A stretch of DNA of 14,910 nucleotides from Baffinella frigidus (taxonomy: Eukaryota; Cryptophyceae; Cryptomonadales; Baffinellaceae). The notes under the pieces are model-generated. The model did no database searches and was not told the DNA's origin. It worked only from the letters and a program-made list of their open reading frames with translations. A program made the translations under genes and the position numbers. Of this stretch, positions 1 through 6,936 are shown piece by piece (position 1 is the stretch's first letter; every line of letters starts with the position of its first letter). The stretch spans positions 351,335-366,244 of the forward strand of contig MU646638.1 in NCBI GenBank assembly GCA_026770585.1, read 5' to 3'.

Positions 1-46
1 CCCCCGATGAGGCTGTGCATACGCAGGATGTCGCAGAAAGCGTTGC
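1..46 (-). CDS. Possible exon running off the window edge
   Basis: TTTCAG|GCA acceptor after a TTTCGGG-type tract, reading ATLSATSCVCTASSG in phase 0. It is short and cut by the window end. A decayed second copy is at 200-243. Confidence 0.3.
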
Positions 47-199
47 CTGAAACCCGAAACCCTGAACCCGGAACCCTGCGCACCCGAAACCCTAGAAGAT
101 CTCAAGACGATGAGACCCAACCATGCTGCGAAACCGCGGATGAGAGCGGGCGCAGATTGCGCTTCTCTCAGACTGACACGGCCGGTTTGAACCCCCCTC

Positions 200-243
200 C
201 CCCGAGGAGGATGTGCAGAAGTAGGGCATAGAAAAGAGCGTTA
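200..243 (-). pseudogene. Copy of the exon at 1-46
   Basis: TAACGCTCTTTTCT...TGCACATCCTCCTCGGGGG aligns with GCAACGCTTTCTG...TGCACAGCCTCATCGGGGG at 1-46, with small gaps. Confidence 0.4.
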
Positions 244-316
244 CGGCCCACTTAACGCCCGATTAATGTTGCACGGTTCGGCCTCGACGCTCTCGCAGAT
301 AGGAGGGGGGGGGTGC

Positions 317-414
317 CTGTGAAGCCAGCGCCCGCGGCAGACAGCGCGCCACCAACCCCCTGGGCGACCTGGCAGACCACGCTAGTGTCGGACATCCACT
401 TCGCCGCCGTGCAC
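317..414 (-). CDS. Exon, TIG core (CTAAKWMSDTSVVCQVAQGVGG), best of four copies
   Basis: Acceptor CACCAG|G, then CTAAKWMSDTSVVCQVAQG, VGGALSAAGAGFT and a possible GC donor CACAG|GCACCC. It carries the full 'C-x-x-x-x-W-x-S-D-T-S-V-V-C' TIG signature, and it is the only one of the four copies with an intact frame past VGG. The preceding exon (1382) could feed it if the GT-run donor leaves two bases, giving GPGV-CTAAKW. The 3' end is uncertain. Confidence 0.5.
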
Positions 415-454
415 CTGGTGGGGGGTCGCAATTAATACGAGGAAATCGCGGTTC

Positions 455-517
455 CGACCCCCCTGGGCGACCTGGAAAACAACGCTTGTGTCGGACATCC
501 ACTTCGCGGCCGTGCAC
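455..517 (-). pseudogene. Copy of the CTAAKW exon, second Cys lost and frameshift
   Basis: CACCAG|G, CTAAKWMSDTSVVFQVAQG. TGC has become TTC, and an extra G after the CAGG tract shifts the frame. Confidence 0.55.
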
Positions 518-610
518 CTGGTGAGGGATCGCGTCCTAGATCAGTACCGCGGAGTCGTTGTTAGTACGGTAGAATTTGCCACGTTTTGTTTTTGCGCCCA
601 TTGTTTAGAT

Positions 611-677
611 GCCGCCAACCCCCTGGGCGATCTGGCAGATTACGCTAGTGGCGGACATCCACTTCGCCGCCGTGCAC
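611..677 (-). pseudogene. Copy of the CTAAKW exon
   Basis: CCCCAG|G, CTAAKWMSATSVICQIAQG, VGGI and then a stop; no donor GT in the expected place. It keeps both Cys and the Trp of the TIG signature. Confidence 0.55.
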
Positions 678-720
678 CTGGGGACGGCGCGTCGTGGATT
701 CAGTCCCAGCACCAAATGGA

Positions 721-857
721 ATTAATTTCAGGAATGTCCTTCTAAACGAATATTTGTACCAAGAACTTTTAGGGGTTTAAAATATTCGTATTTTTAGGGC
801 TTTAAAATGTCTGGATGTGTACCGAGAATCGTTTAGAAGGACAGTTCCGAGATTAAT
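721..857. mobile_element. 137-bp inverted-repeat element (second MITE-like family)
   Basis: The arms 721-749 and 829-857 are 29 bp with 25 matches (ATTAAT....GTCCTTCTAAACGA). The interior is A+T-rich, with TTTTAGGG/TTTAAAAT repeats. TGGA occurs just outside both ends (717-720 and 864-867), but no empty site confirms a target duplication. Confidence 0.55.
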
Positions 858-949
858 TATATTATGGATCGCGATGAGATTAGTACAGCAGCGTCGTTGT
901 TCGTACGAGGGCGTGTGCCACGGTTTTGTGTGGCGCCCATTTATTAGAC

Positions 950-1161
950 GCCGCCTACACCCTGGGCGACCGGGAAGATCTCATGCAGAAACGGTTTTAA
1001 TTCAAAACCATTGGGTTCAATCAAAATTACTACACGAAATCTTTACTATTACTAGTAAACCCCATCATGTGTAGTAAATTTCATTGCCAGAAAGTTTTAA
1101 AACACAACCGTTCTCCAATGAGATCACGCGTGTGTCGCACCTCCATTTTGCCACCGTGCAC
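950..1161 (-). pseudogene. Copy of the CTAAKW exon interrupted by a MITE
   Basis: Acceptor CACTAG|G, CTVAKWRCDTR up to GATC, then the 141-bp element, then FPVAQGVGG and a stop. Uninterrupted paralogues at 317-414, 455-517 and 611-677 show where the insertion entered. The second Cys is also lost. Confidence 0.7.
981..1121. mobile_element. 141-bp MITE, copy 1, GATC target-site duplication
   Basis: TCATGCAGAAACGGTTTT...CTCCAATGA is flanked by GATC at 977-980 and 1122-1125. It is exactly the same length as the copy at 6099-6239 and very similar along its whole length. The terminal inverted repeat is imperfect (TCA..GAAACGGTT against its complement). Internal inverted arms (ATTACTACAC and GTGTAGTAAAT) allow a hairpin. 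It encodes no protein. Confidence 0.9.
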
Positions 1162-1381
1162 CTAGTGGGGGGTCGGGGAAGTTCTTAATAACATAAAGTT
1201 ATCTAAAGATCAACATTAACATGGAAATCAGCTTAATTGTGGGAAAGCGCCGTTTTTTTATCGTGCGGATAGCGCGGTAACTTTGACGCCGAGTCGGGCG
1301 TTGAAGTTAGCACGCCCGCCTCATCAGATCCAATTTGAACCTCATAACCTTACGCAGCGCGTGCGCACTAGACACACACAC
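1162..1381. other. Intronic stretch, no strong exon
   Basis: A possible 38-bp exon at 1282-1319 (minus, RANFNARLGVK between GAG and GTTACC) was seen but is weak. The rest is A+T-rich and unremarkable. Confidence 0.3.
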
Positions 1382-1859
1382 CTGGACCGAGAGCGCTGCC
1401 CGACGAGACAAACGTCGAGAATGGGACGTCCCAAATCATAAGGGAACCTACGTCAAAGTAAGAAAGTAACGGTTGGAACCTGGACGAGCCGAGGGACGCG
1501 AATGGCGAGTAGTCGGACGTGCCAAAGTTGCGCCCGGAGAGCGTGATCGAGGAACCTCCAGACACCGCGGCGTATTTCGGCGTCACGCCCACGACAAGGG
1601 GGGCATCGAACGAATGGAACACGTCCGTGCAGTCAGCACAGCGCGACGACCGTCCGCCTATCCGCACCTCAACCGCGGCTGACATTATCCCCCCGGCCGC
1701 GCGGATCACCATGGCCGTCTCGCTGACCCATTTCGTCGATGGGCACACGGTCGCGCCCAGTAAGACAGTCGGCGACAGGTCAGCAAACCCAAAGTTCTGG
1801 CCGCGAAGGGTCACGAAGTTCGCCCCGGCCGCCGCGGGTGAGTTCCCCGTAGACGTGAC
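1382..1859 (-). CDS. Largest exon, about 159 codons, two IPT/TIG modules
   Basis: Acceptor AAGCAG|GTC, phase 0. Residues 10-75 form one TIG module: ANFVTLRGQNFGFADLSP, then a TVC-x-x-x-KW-x-S signature, then AAVEVRIGG. Residues 76-159 hold a second: PLVVGVTPKYAAVSGGSS, ITLSGRNFGTSDYSPFASLG, then a Cys-less variant. The start is set by the acceptor because upstream codons would read into telomere-like DNA. The donor is ambiguous within a GTGTGTGTGT run (1372-1381), so the 3' phase can shift by 2-bp steps. TIG folds mediate protein or carbohydrate binding; the role here is unknown. This is the most secure coding call in the window. Confidence 0.86.
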
Positions 1860-2383
1860 CTGCTTGATGGCTTAGGGTTTAGGGTTTAGGGTTTAGGGTT
1901 TAGGGTTTAGGGTGCCGCCGCAGGACTGTTCCCAGGGTTTAGGGTGCCGCCGCAGGACTGTTTCCAGTGGACGTGACCTGGTTTGGGGCTTAGGGTTTAG
2001 GGTTTAGGGTGCAGGGTGCAGGGTTTAGGGTGCAGGGTTTCGTGTAGCGGGTGCAGGGTGCAGGTTCCCAGTAGAAGGGTGAGTTCCCAGTGGGCGTGAC
2101 CTGCTTGATGGCTTAGGGTTTAGGGTTTAGGGTGCAGGGTTTAGGGTGTCAGGTTTCGGGTAGCGGGTGCAGGGTGCAGGTTCCCAGTAGACGTGACCTG
2201 CCGTGTAAGGTTTGGGATGTAGGGTTTAGGGTTTGGGGTTGAGGGTTTGGGGTTCGGGGTTTGGGATTTAGGGTCTGGAGGTGAGGGTTGAGGGTGTAGG
2301 GATTAGGGATTAGAGTTTAGGGTTTAGGGTTCAGGTTTAAGGGTTTAGGATGTAGGGTGTCGGGTGTAGGTTTTAGGGTTAAC
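1860..2383 (+). repeat. Telomere-like intron with repeated acceptor edges
   Basis: This 524-bp intron has TTTAGGG units (1871-1912, 1988-2035, 2112-2150 and 2215-2380) and three extra copies of the acceptor edge of the 1859 exon ('GTxGACGTGACCTG' at about 1967, 2091 and 2187). It also has a tandem 'GTGCCGCCGCAGGACTGTT' (1911 and 1943). Confidence 0.85.
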
Positions 2384-2452
2384 CTCCACAAGCGCGTACG
2401 AAAACGCGCCGAGTTGTGTGTATATCCCCGCCCTCGACACTGTCACGACCGC
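2384..2452 (-). CDS. Exon, 23 codons (AVVTVSRAGIYTQLGAFSYALVE)
   Basis: Acceptor ATCAG|GCG and donor GAG|GTTAAC, phase 0 at both ends. It reads AVVTVSRAGIYTQL then GAFSYALVE, the last strands of a TIG module ('F-S-Y-x' end). It is a 69-bp coding island between two telomere-like introns, and it joins without a break to VTSTGNSPAAAG of the 1859 exon. Confidence 0.76.
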
Positions 2453-2866
2453 CTGATTTAGGGTTTAGGGTTTGGGATTTAGGGTTTAGGGTTTAGGGTT
2501 TAGGGTTTAGGGTTTAGGGTTTAGGGTTTAGGGTTTAGGGTTTAGGGTTTAGGGTTTAGGGTTCAAGGTTTGGGGTTTAGGGTTTAGGGTTGAAGGTTTA
2601 GGGTTTAGAGTTTAGGGTTTAGGGTGTAGGGTGTAGGGTTTAGGGTTTAGGGTTTAGGGTTTAGGGTTTAGGGTTTAGGGTGCAGGGTTCACGGTGTAGG
2701 GTGTAGGGTTTGGGGTTGAGAATCGAGGGTTGAGGGTTTAGGGTTCAGGGTTCACGGTGTAGGGTGTAGGGTGTAGGGTGTAGGGTGTAGGGTGTAGGGT
2801 ACAGGGTGTAGGGTGTAGAGTGTAGGGTGTAGGGTGCAGGGTGTAGGGTGTAGGGTTTGAGGTTGC
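2453..2866 (+). repeat. Intron made almost entirely of telomere-type heptamers
   Basis: This 414-bp intron contains about 14 near-perfect TTTAGGG units (2455-2566), mixed units, then a nearly pure TGTAGGG run (2755-2862). Confidence 0.95.
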
Positions 2867-2974
2867 CTCGACGTTCCCCGCAACGCTCGGGCCGATCGAG
2901 CAGATGAGGGAGGAGGCTGAGGCCCAGACTGTTGTTTCGCACGCGGTGTTGCCGAACCGCAGCGCAACCTCGTC
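2867..2974 (-). CDS. Exon, 36 codons, TIG core with both Cys
   Basis: Acceptor CGGCAG|GAC, DEVALRFGNTACETTVWAS, ASSLICSIGPSVAGNVE, donor GAG|GCAACC (GC type). Phase 0 at both ends. It contains the hallmark 'G-x-T-A-C-x-x-x-x-W-x-S-x-S-x-x-x-C'. Splicing at the GC donor gives NVE-AVVTVSRAGIY, a seamless TIG sequence. No GT in the right phase lies close by. The next intron is TGTAGGG/TTTAGGG repeat. Confidence 0.78.
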
Positions 2975-3000
2975 CTGCCGAGAGACGATCAAGTTTATTG

Positions 3001-3112
3001 GGAACCCATAAAACCACGAAATCTTGGGAACCCATAAAACCACGAAACCCATAAAACCACGAAATCTCATAAAAACACGAAATCTCAAAACCCATGAAAT
3101 CACGAAATCTCC
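3001..3112 (+). repeat. Minisatellite of about 22 bp (AACCCATAAAACCACGAAATCT)
   Basis: Five to six imperfect units, ACCCATAAAACCACGAAA..., within the intron between the exons at 3286 and 2974. It gives a spurious open frame on minus. Confidence 0.85.
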
Positions 3113-3208
3113 CACACTCCGTGTGCGTGGGTGGGCCACCTAATCAACAGCTGTGCAAACAAAAGGCTGGAGGGTGCATCTGGGTCCTACGGAATTTCCG
3201 TGTGCAGC

Positions 3209-3567
3209 TGTAGGGTTTAGGGTAGCGGGTTTAGGGTTTCGGATTTCGGGTTTAGGGTTTGGGTGTCGGGTGTAGGGGAGCGCACAGTTTCTCCGAAGGA
3301 CGCGCCAACGACCGTGACGTTCTGCGTCTGGTTGTCAGCTGTGTACCTGGAGAAGGGTTTGGGGTTTGGGGTTTAGGGTTTGGTGTTTAGGGTTTAGGGT
3401 TTAGGGTTTAGGGTTTAGGGTTTAGGGTTTAGGGTTTAGGGTTTAGGGTTTAGGGTGTAGGGTTCAGTGTTTAGGGTGTGAGGTGTAGGGTGTAGGGTTT
3501 AGGGTTTCAGGGTGACGCGCAGTGTCTAAGGTTGAAGGTGTAGGGTGTAGGGTGTAGGGTGTAGGGT
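3209..3567 (+). repeat. TTTAGGG arrays flanking the 3286-3346 exon
   Basis: There are G-rich-on-plus heptamers at 3209-3275, about ten uninterrupted TTTAGGG units around 3380-3450, and TGTAGGG units at 3470-3567. The exon at 3286-3346 interrupts them. Confidence 0.95.
3286..3346 (-). CDS. Exon, about 20 codons, TIG strand YTADNQTQNVTVVGASFGET
   Basis: Acceptor TCTCCAG|G and donor ACT|GTGCGC. One base in, phase 0 out. 'N-V-T-V-V-G-A-S-F-G' is the B-C strand signature of IPT/TIG domains. It is surrounded on both sides by TTTAGGG arrays (3355-3510 and 3209-3275), so this exon is an island in telomere-like DNA. Confidence 0.75.
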
Positions 3568-3569
3568 AC

Positions 3570-3632
3570 CGCACGGACGCTCCCGGGGACAAAGCTGACA
3601 CCGCGATGTCCGGGAAGGACACCACCGCCAAT
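3570..3632 (-). CDS. Exon, 21 codons, first strand of a TIG module
   Basis: Acceptor GCGCAG|A, LAVVSFPDIAVSALSPGASV, donor GTGCG|GTACCC. One base in and two out. Joined to the next exon it gives SALSPGASVR-YTADNQTQNVTVVGASFG, the canonical opening of a TIG domain (x-I-x-x-x-x-P-x-x-x ... N-V-T-V-x-G-x-x-F-G). The frame was chosen by that match and by phase. The acceptor edge is duplicated at 4012. Confidence 0.72.
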
Positions 3633-3710
3633 CTGCGCACACGTTCGACAAGTCAACTTGCAGCTAAGTCAACTGTCCGGGAACGTCACTAACGCCTATC
3701 TGCCACACGA

Positions 3711-3859
3711 CCACCAACCCTCACAGATTGGGCAAATCGTCGAATTTGAGGTCACGTTTTTGCCTTGGAGGCCGCCGGATTCTGGCGTCCGTGGAGCCAT
3801 TTTGCCTTGAAACTGAAAATCGAAAATCAGCGATTTGCCCAGCCCGTGAGGGTTGGTGG
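3711..3859. mobile_element. 149-bp inverted-repeat element (MITE candidate)
   Basis: The arms 3711-3739 and 3831-3859 match at 25 of 29 positions as an inverted repeat (CCACCAACCCTCAC....TGGGCAAATCG). The interior has no ORF of note. A GA dinucleotide flanks both sides, too short to prove a target duplication. It lies in the intron between the exons at 4289 and 3632. Confidence 0.6.
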
Positions 3860-3989
3860 GAGTAAGAGAGAGTCAGTTCAGTGAGGATGTATCTGCTCGC
3901 GGTTGGGATTTCAGGTTCAGGGGTTGGGAATTCGGGAGCAGGCTGTAGGATTGTGGAGTTGAGGGTACGGGTGTAGGGAGGGGTGTCCG

Positions 3990-4012
3990 GACAATGACAC
4001 CACCGCCAATCT
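3990..4012 (-). pseudogene. Partial copy of the start of the 3570-3632 exon
   Basis: CATCGCAG followed by ATTGGCGGTGGTGTC is the acceptor edge of the 3632 exon (LAVVS). After that it diverges and has no donor. Confidence 0.6.
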
Positions 4013-4288
4013 GCGATGAGTTTATTGTAAAGCAACTGAAGCTGAAAAAGAAGCACCTGCTGTTGACACAGGAGTCGTTATTTCGCCCTAAACCCTAACC
4101 CCTAAACCCAGCAGGGAGGTTGCCGCACACCCGAAACCTAGGTCGGGCAGCGTCGGTCCAAACGCGAGCCGCAAGTTGACTTACTAGTAAGTTGATTTAG
4201 CAGCAAGTTGACTTCCTCGACTCGCAGTCAAAAGTCCAGCGCTGTTTGGGGTGCAATCCACACGGTGGGCTACGAAGGTTTCGGGGAC

Positions 4289-4342
4289 CCTATATTTCGC
4301 GGTAACGTGACCAAACTCGCATTAGAAAAATCCTTGAAGTTG
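4289..4342 (-). CDS. Exon, about 18 codons (SNFKDFSNASLVTLPRNI)
   Basis: Acceptor GAGCAG|C and donor ATAGG|GTCCCC. The phases (one base in, two out) fit both neighbours, which is the main support. The peptide NFKDFSNASLVTLPRNI carries a possible N-glycosylation site (NAS). An alternative frame, FGHVTAKYRVPETFVAH, is open over much of the same region but does not fit the phases. Confidence 0.48.
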
Positions 4343-4421
4343 CTGCTCATGGGGTAAGTTGACAACTGCCCATGGGGTTAGTTGACTTTTGATGAAAGGT
4401 CCGTAGTCCACTGTGCTGAAC

Positions 4422-4500
4422 CTGTGCACGACAGGCGCGTCGGTGGAGCAGTGACGGAAGGGTTTCGCCTTCGTGTACTGCACCTCGAACGTGTGCGTCC
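4422..4500 (-). CDS. Exon, about 26 codons, end of one TIG module (THTFEVQYTKAK...)
   Basis: Acceptor CACCCAG|GG, THTFEVQYTKAKPFRHC, STDAPVVH plus two bases, donor CACAG|GTTCAG. Two bases in and two out fit the neighbours at 5863 and 4342. The 'G-T-H-T-F-E-V-x-Y' strand typically closes a TIG repeat. A small copy of its start sits at 4651-4673 inside the preceding intron. Confidence 0.6.
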
Positions 4501-4504
4501 CTGG

Positions 4505-5043
4505 GTGAGGGTTTGGGGTGTAGGGTTTAGGGTTTGGTGTTTAGGGCGTGGGGTGTAGGGTGTAGGGTTTCGGGTTTAGGGTGTAGGGTGCAGGGGTTAG
4601 GGTGCAGGGTTTAATGTTTGGGGGTTAGGGTTTAAGATTCAGGGTTCAGAGTGTATTGCACTTCGAACGTGTGGTTTGGGGATTGGGGTGTAGGATTTAG
4701 GGTTTGGTGTTTAGGGTGTAGGGTGTAGGTTGTAGGGTTTAGGGTTCAGGGTCCAGGGTCCAGGGTTTAGGGTTTAGGGTTTGGGGATTAGGGTTTCGGG
4801 TTTCGGTTGAAGGGTTTTGGGTTCAGCGTTCAGGGTTTAGGGTTTGGGGTTTATGGTTTATGGTTTATGGTTCAGGGTTCAGGGTTTAGGGTTTAGGATT
4901 TAGGGTTTAGGGTTTAGGGTTTAGGGTTTTGGGATGAGGCTTTAGGGTTTAAGGTTTGGCGTTCAGAGTTTAGGGTTTCGGGTTTAGAGTTTAGGGTTCA
5001 GGGTTCAGGGTTCAGGATTTAGAGTTTAGGATTTAGGGTTTAG
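4505..5043 (+). repeat. Degenerate TTTAGGG array in the intron before the 4422-4500 exon
   Basis: About 540 bp of TTTAGGG, TTCAGGG, TGTAGGG and TTTATGG units. At 4651-4673 it holds a short decayed copy of the next exon's start (HTFEVQYT, minus). Confidence 0.9.
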
Positions 5044-5131
5044 CCGGTGTTGCCAGTGCCGCTCCCTGTAGCGGGCCGAGGGAGGTCATTAGGGCGGAAG
5101 GGGTTGTAAACGGATAGGCGGACTATCCGTT

Positions 5132-5775
5132 GGGTCCAACGGAGACGACGCCATGAAACGTGGCAGACCGCGTTAGCGTTCAGGGTTTGGGGTGCAGGGT
5201 TAAGGGTTTATGGTCTAGGGCATAAGGGGTCGTACCGGGTCCAACGGAAACGACGCCGTGTCATGTGGAAGACCACGTTAGCGTTCAAGGTTTGGGGTTC
5301 AGGGTTCAGGGTCCAGGTTCTGGGGGTCAGAGTTAATGGTTAAGGGTTTAGGGTAGGGCGGGTGCCGGGTCCAACCGACACGACGGTATGCCACGTGGCA
5401 GATTGCTCCAGGGTTCAGGTTTTGAGGCTCAGGGTTTAGGGTTCAGGGTGTGGGGTTCAGGGTTAAGAGTTTAGGGGTTAGGGTTTTGGGTTTCGGGTGT
5501 AGGGCGGGCACCGGGTCCGACGGAGACGACACCAATTTGGGGATTGCGGTCAGTTCACACGAATCGGCCACTTTAGGGAAACAATCATTTCATCCTCGAG
5601 GTAAATTGACTTCTGGCAGGTATAGGATCCGGCGGAGACGACGCCGTGCCACGTGGCAGTTCGCGTTAGCGTTCAGGGTGTGGGGTGCAGGGTTGAGGGT
5701 TTATGGTGTAGGGCAGAAGGGGTTGTACCGGGTCCGACCGACACGACATCGTGCCACGTATCACAGAAACTCTAA
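5132..5775 (-). repeat. Six further copies of the ATWHGVVSVGP exon end
   Basis: Copies at about 5132-5182, 5234-5285, 5365-5411, 5511-5540, 5621-5675 and 5728-5770 (+ strand GGTCCRACSGASACGACG) translate on minus to variants of ATWHGVVSVGP. Donors at the same place are GT (5234, 5511, 5728), GC (5365) or lost (5132, 5621). Telomere-like repeats separate the copies. The 5538-5640 segment is also duplicated at 5943-6055 ('TTGCGGTCAGTTCACAC'). Confidence 0.7.
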
Positions 5776-5862
5776 ACCCTCAAGCGGGAAGGGACGGGGG
5801 GGTGCAGGAAGGGCGTGAGGGTAGAGGCCCGAGGCAGGGCGAGAGGGCAGCTGGGCGGGTAC

Positions 5863-5932
5863 CGGGTCCAACGGAGACGACGCCGTGCCATGTGGCAGAC
5901 CGAGTCATTCCGATCCCGCCCTGCTGCACCGC
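5863..5932 (-). CDS. Exon, 23 codons (AVQQGGIGMTRSATWHGVVSVGP)
   Basis: Acceptor CTCGTAG|GCG, AVQQGGIGMTRSATWHG, VVSVGP plus one base, donor CCCG|GTACCC. Phase 0 in and one base out. Joining to the exon at 4500 gives VVSVGPG-THTFEVQYT, the classic last two strands of a TIG module. It is the best-preserved of eight copies of its 3' end, and the only one with acceptor, frame and GT donor all intact. Confidence 0.65.
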
Positions 5933-6039
5933 CTACGAGAATTTGGGGGTTGCGGTCAGTTCACACATCGGTACCAACCATCGGCCACTTTGGAGGGGGG
6001 GGGGGGGGCGTTGATTCCTCGGGCAAATTGACTTTTAGC

Positions 6040-6260
6040 AGGTAGAGGATGCGGCGGAGACGACGCCGTGCCATGTGGCGGACCGCGTCATTCCGATCTC
6101 ACAGGGAAACGGTTTTAATTTGAAACCATCGGATTCAATGAAAATTACTACACGAATGCTTTAATACTACTAGTAAAACTCATTGTGTGTAGTAAATTTC
6201 ATTGCCACAAAGTTTTGAACTAAACCCGTTTTCCTATGAGATCCCGCCCTGCTGCACCGC
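6040..6260 (-). pseudogene. Copy of the 5863-5932 exon interrupted by a MITE
   Basis: Acceptor GTCGCAG|GCG, AVQQGG up to GATC (6260-6240), then the 141-bp insertion, then GMTRSATWHGVVSAA. The donor region is changed (no GT after the conserved end), and the frame runs to a stop. It is therefore a dead exon copy. Confidence 0.7.
6099..6239. mobile_element. 141-bp MITE, copy 2, GATC target-site duplication
   Basis: TCACAGGGAAACGGTTTT...CCTATGA is flanked by GATC at 6095-6098 and 6240-6243. The paralogous exon copy at 5863-5932 holds the empty site (CATTCC-GATC-CCGCCC), so the insertion boundary is read directly. It shares length (141 bp), termini (TCA...TGA) and core (AAATTACTACACGAA, ACTAGTAAA) with the element at 981-1121. 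No ORF, so it must be moved by enzymes encoded elsewhere. Confidence 0.9.
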
Positions 6261-6397
6261 CTGCGACAGGGGTGGATAGCGCAAAACGTCAATTCCGGCG
6301 AGGATTTATGGATTCGTCTGCAAAAGTTGCCGGCTCGCGATACAGTTAGAAAGACGTGTGTTCTGTCAGGTCATGGCCTCCTTAAATTAATAGGGGG

Positions 6398-6533
6398 ACG
6401 GACCAAAAATGGGGTAGTTAGGCCTACGGTATTACCTACGGTAGGCCGTAGGGTTTTTCGTAGGAGCCCCCCTTGGCCCCTACGGCCTACCGTAGGCAAT
6501 ACCGTAGGCCTAACTACCCCATTTTTAGTCCGT
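6398..6533. repeat. Near-perfect 56-bp inverted repeat (MITE-like hairpin)
   Basis: The arms 6398-6453 and 6478-6533 are complementary except at two positions, with a loop of 24 nt. Each arm itself holds CCTACGGTA/TACCGTAGG sub-palindromes. TA dinucleotides flank both sides (6391-6392 and 6534-6535). No coding content is assigned. It lies in the intron between the exons at 6556 and 5932. Confidence 0.85.
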
Positions 6534-6555
6534 TAGCCTGTGAAAACGGAGGTGC

Positions 6556-6627
6556 CTGCGCAAGCTCCTCGGTGATTACGTTTGTTTCGAGGCGGAAAAT
6601 CCGGAAGCCGAAGCTACATACGTCTTT
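6556..6627 (-). CDS. Exon, 24 codons, fourth tandem copy, GC donor
   Basis: Acceptor AATCTTAG|AAA, KDVCSFGFRIFRLETNV, ITEELAQ, then GCGCAG|GCACCT. The open frame and the 72-bp length are kept despite about 20% sequence change, which suggests selection. The donor is GC, a known minor type, so use is possible but less certain. Confidence 0.5.
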
Positions 6628-6715
6628 CTAAGATTTGTACCACGACTCGGCCACTTTTGGGAAATAAGCCAGAAATTCAGGTTCAAATCCCAGCGGAAGT
6701 TGACTTTGGAGGTAC

Positions 6716-6776
6716 CTGCGCAAACTCCTCGGCGATGGCGTTTGTTTCGAGGCGGACTGGGAGCTCGAACGTCTTC
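6716..6776 (-). pseudogene. Third tandem exon copy, 11-bp deletion
   Basis: Same acceptor (AATCTTAG) and donor (CAG|GTACCT) as its neighbours, but 61 bp long instead of 72. The deletion shifts the frame, so this copy would have to be skipped. The flanking introns are still 88 bp. Confidence 0.65.
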
Positions 6777-6864
6777 CTAAGATTTGTACCATGCGTCGGC
6801 CACTTTTGGGGGGAAATACAGAAATCCAGGTTCAAATCCCAGCGGAAGTTGACTTTGGGAGTAC

Positions 6865-6936
6865 CTGCGCGACCTCTTCGGCGAACACGCCGTTTTCGAG
6901 GCGCACGATCCGGAACCTAAAGTTACAAACGTCTTT
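6865..6936 (-). CDS. Exon, 24 codons, second tandem copy
   Basis: Acceptor AATCTTAG|AAA, KDVCNFRFRIVRLENGV, FAEEVAQ, donor GCGCAG|GTACTC. It is phase 0 throughout and fully open. It is separated from the copies on either side by introns of exactly 88 bp, so including it adds 24 residues without breaking the frame. Confidence 0.58.

Noticed and set aside
263-517. 84-codon minus-strand open frame near the left edge
   Set aside because: It runs in the wrong frame across two CTAAKW exon copies; the TIG frame (with C-W-S-D-T-C) is offset from it.
977-1125. MITE acting as a self-splicing-out 'introner' intron
   Set aside because: In copy 1 the minus strand offers GT just before GATC and an AG at the far end, and the frame would be kept. 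However, copy 2 has no GT at the equivalent place, so this is not a property of the element.
2738-3139. Long minus-strand open frame with Pro-Tyr-Thr-Leu-His repeats
   Set aside because: Translation of a TGTAGGG tract: any uninterrupted 7-bp repeat gives open frames. Only the DEVALRFGNTAC...GNVE part (2867-2974) is supported as an exon.
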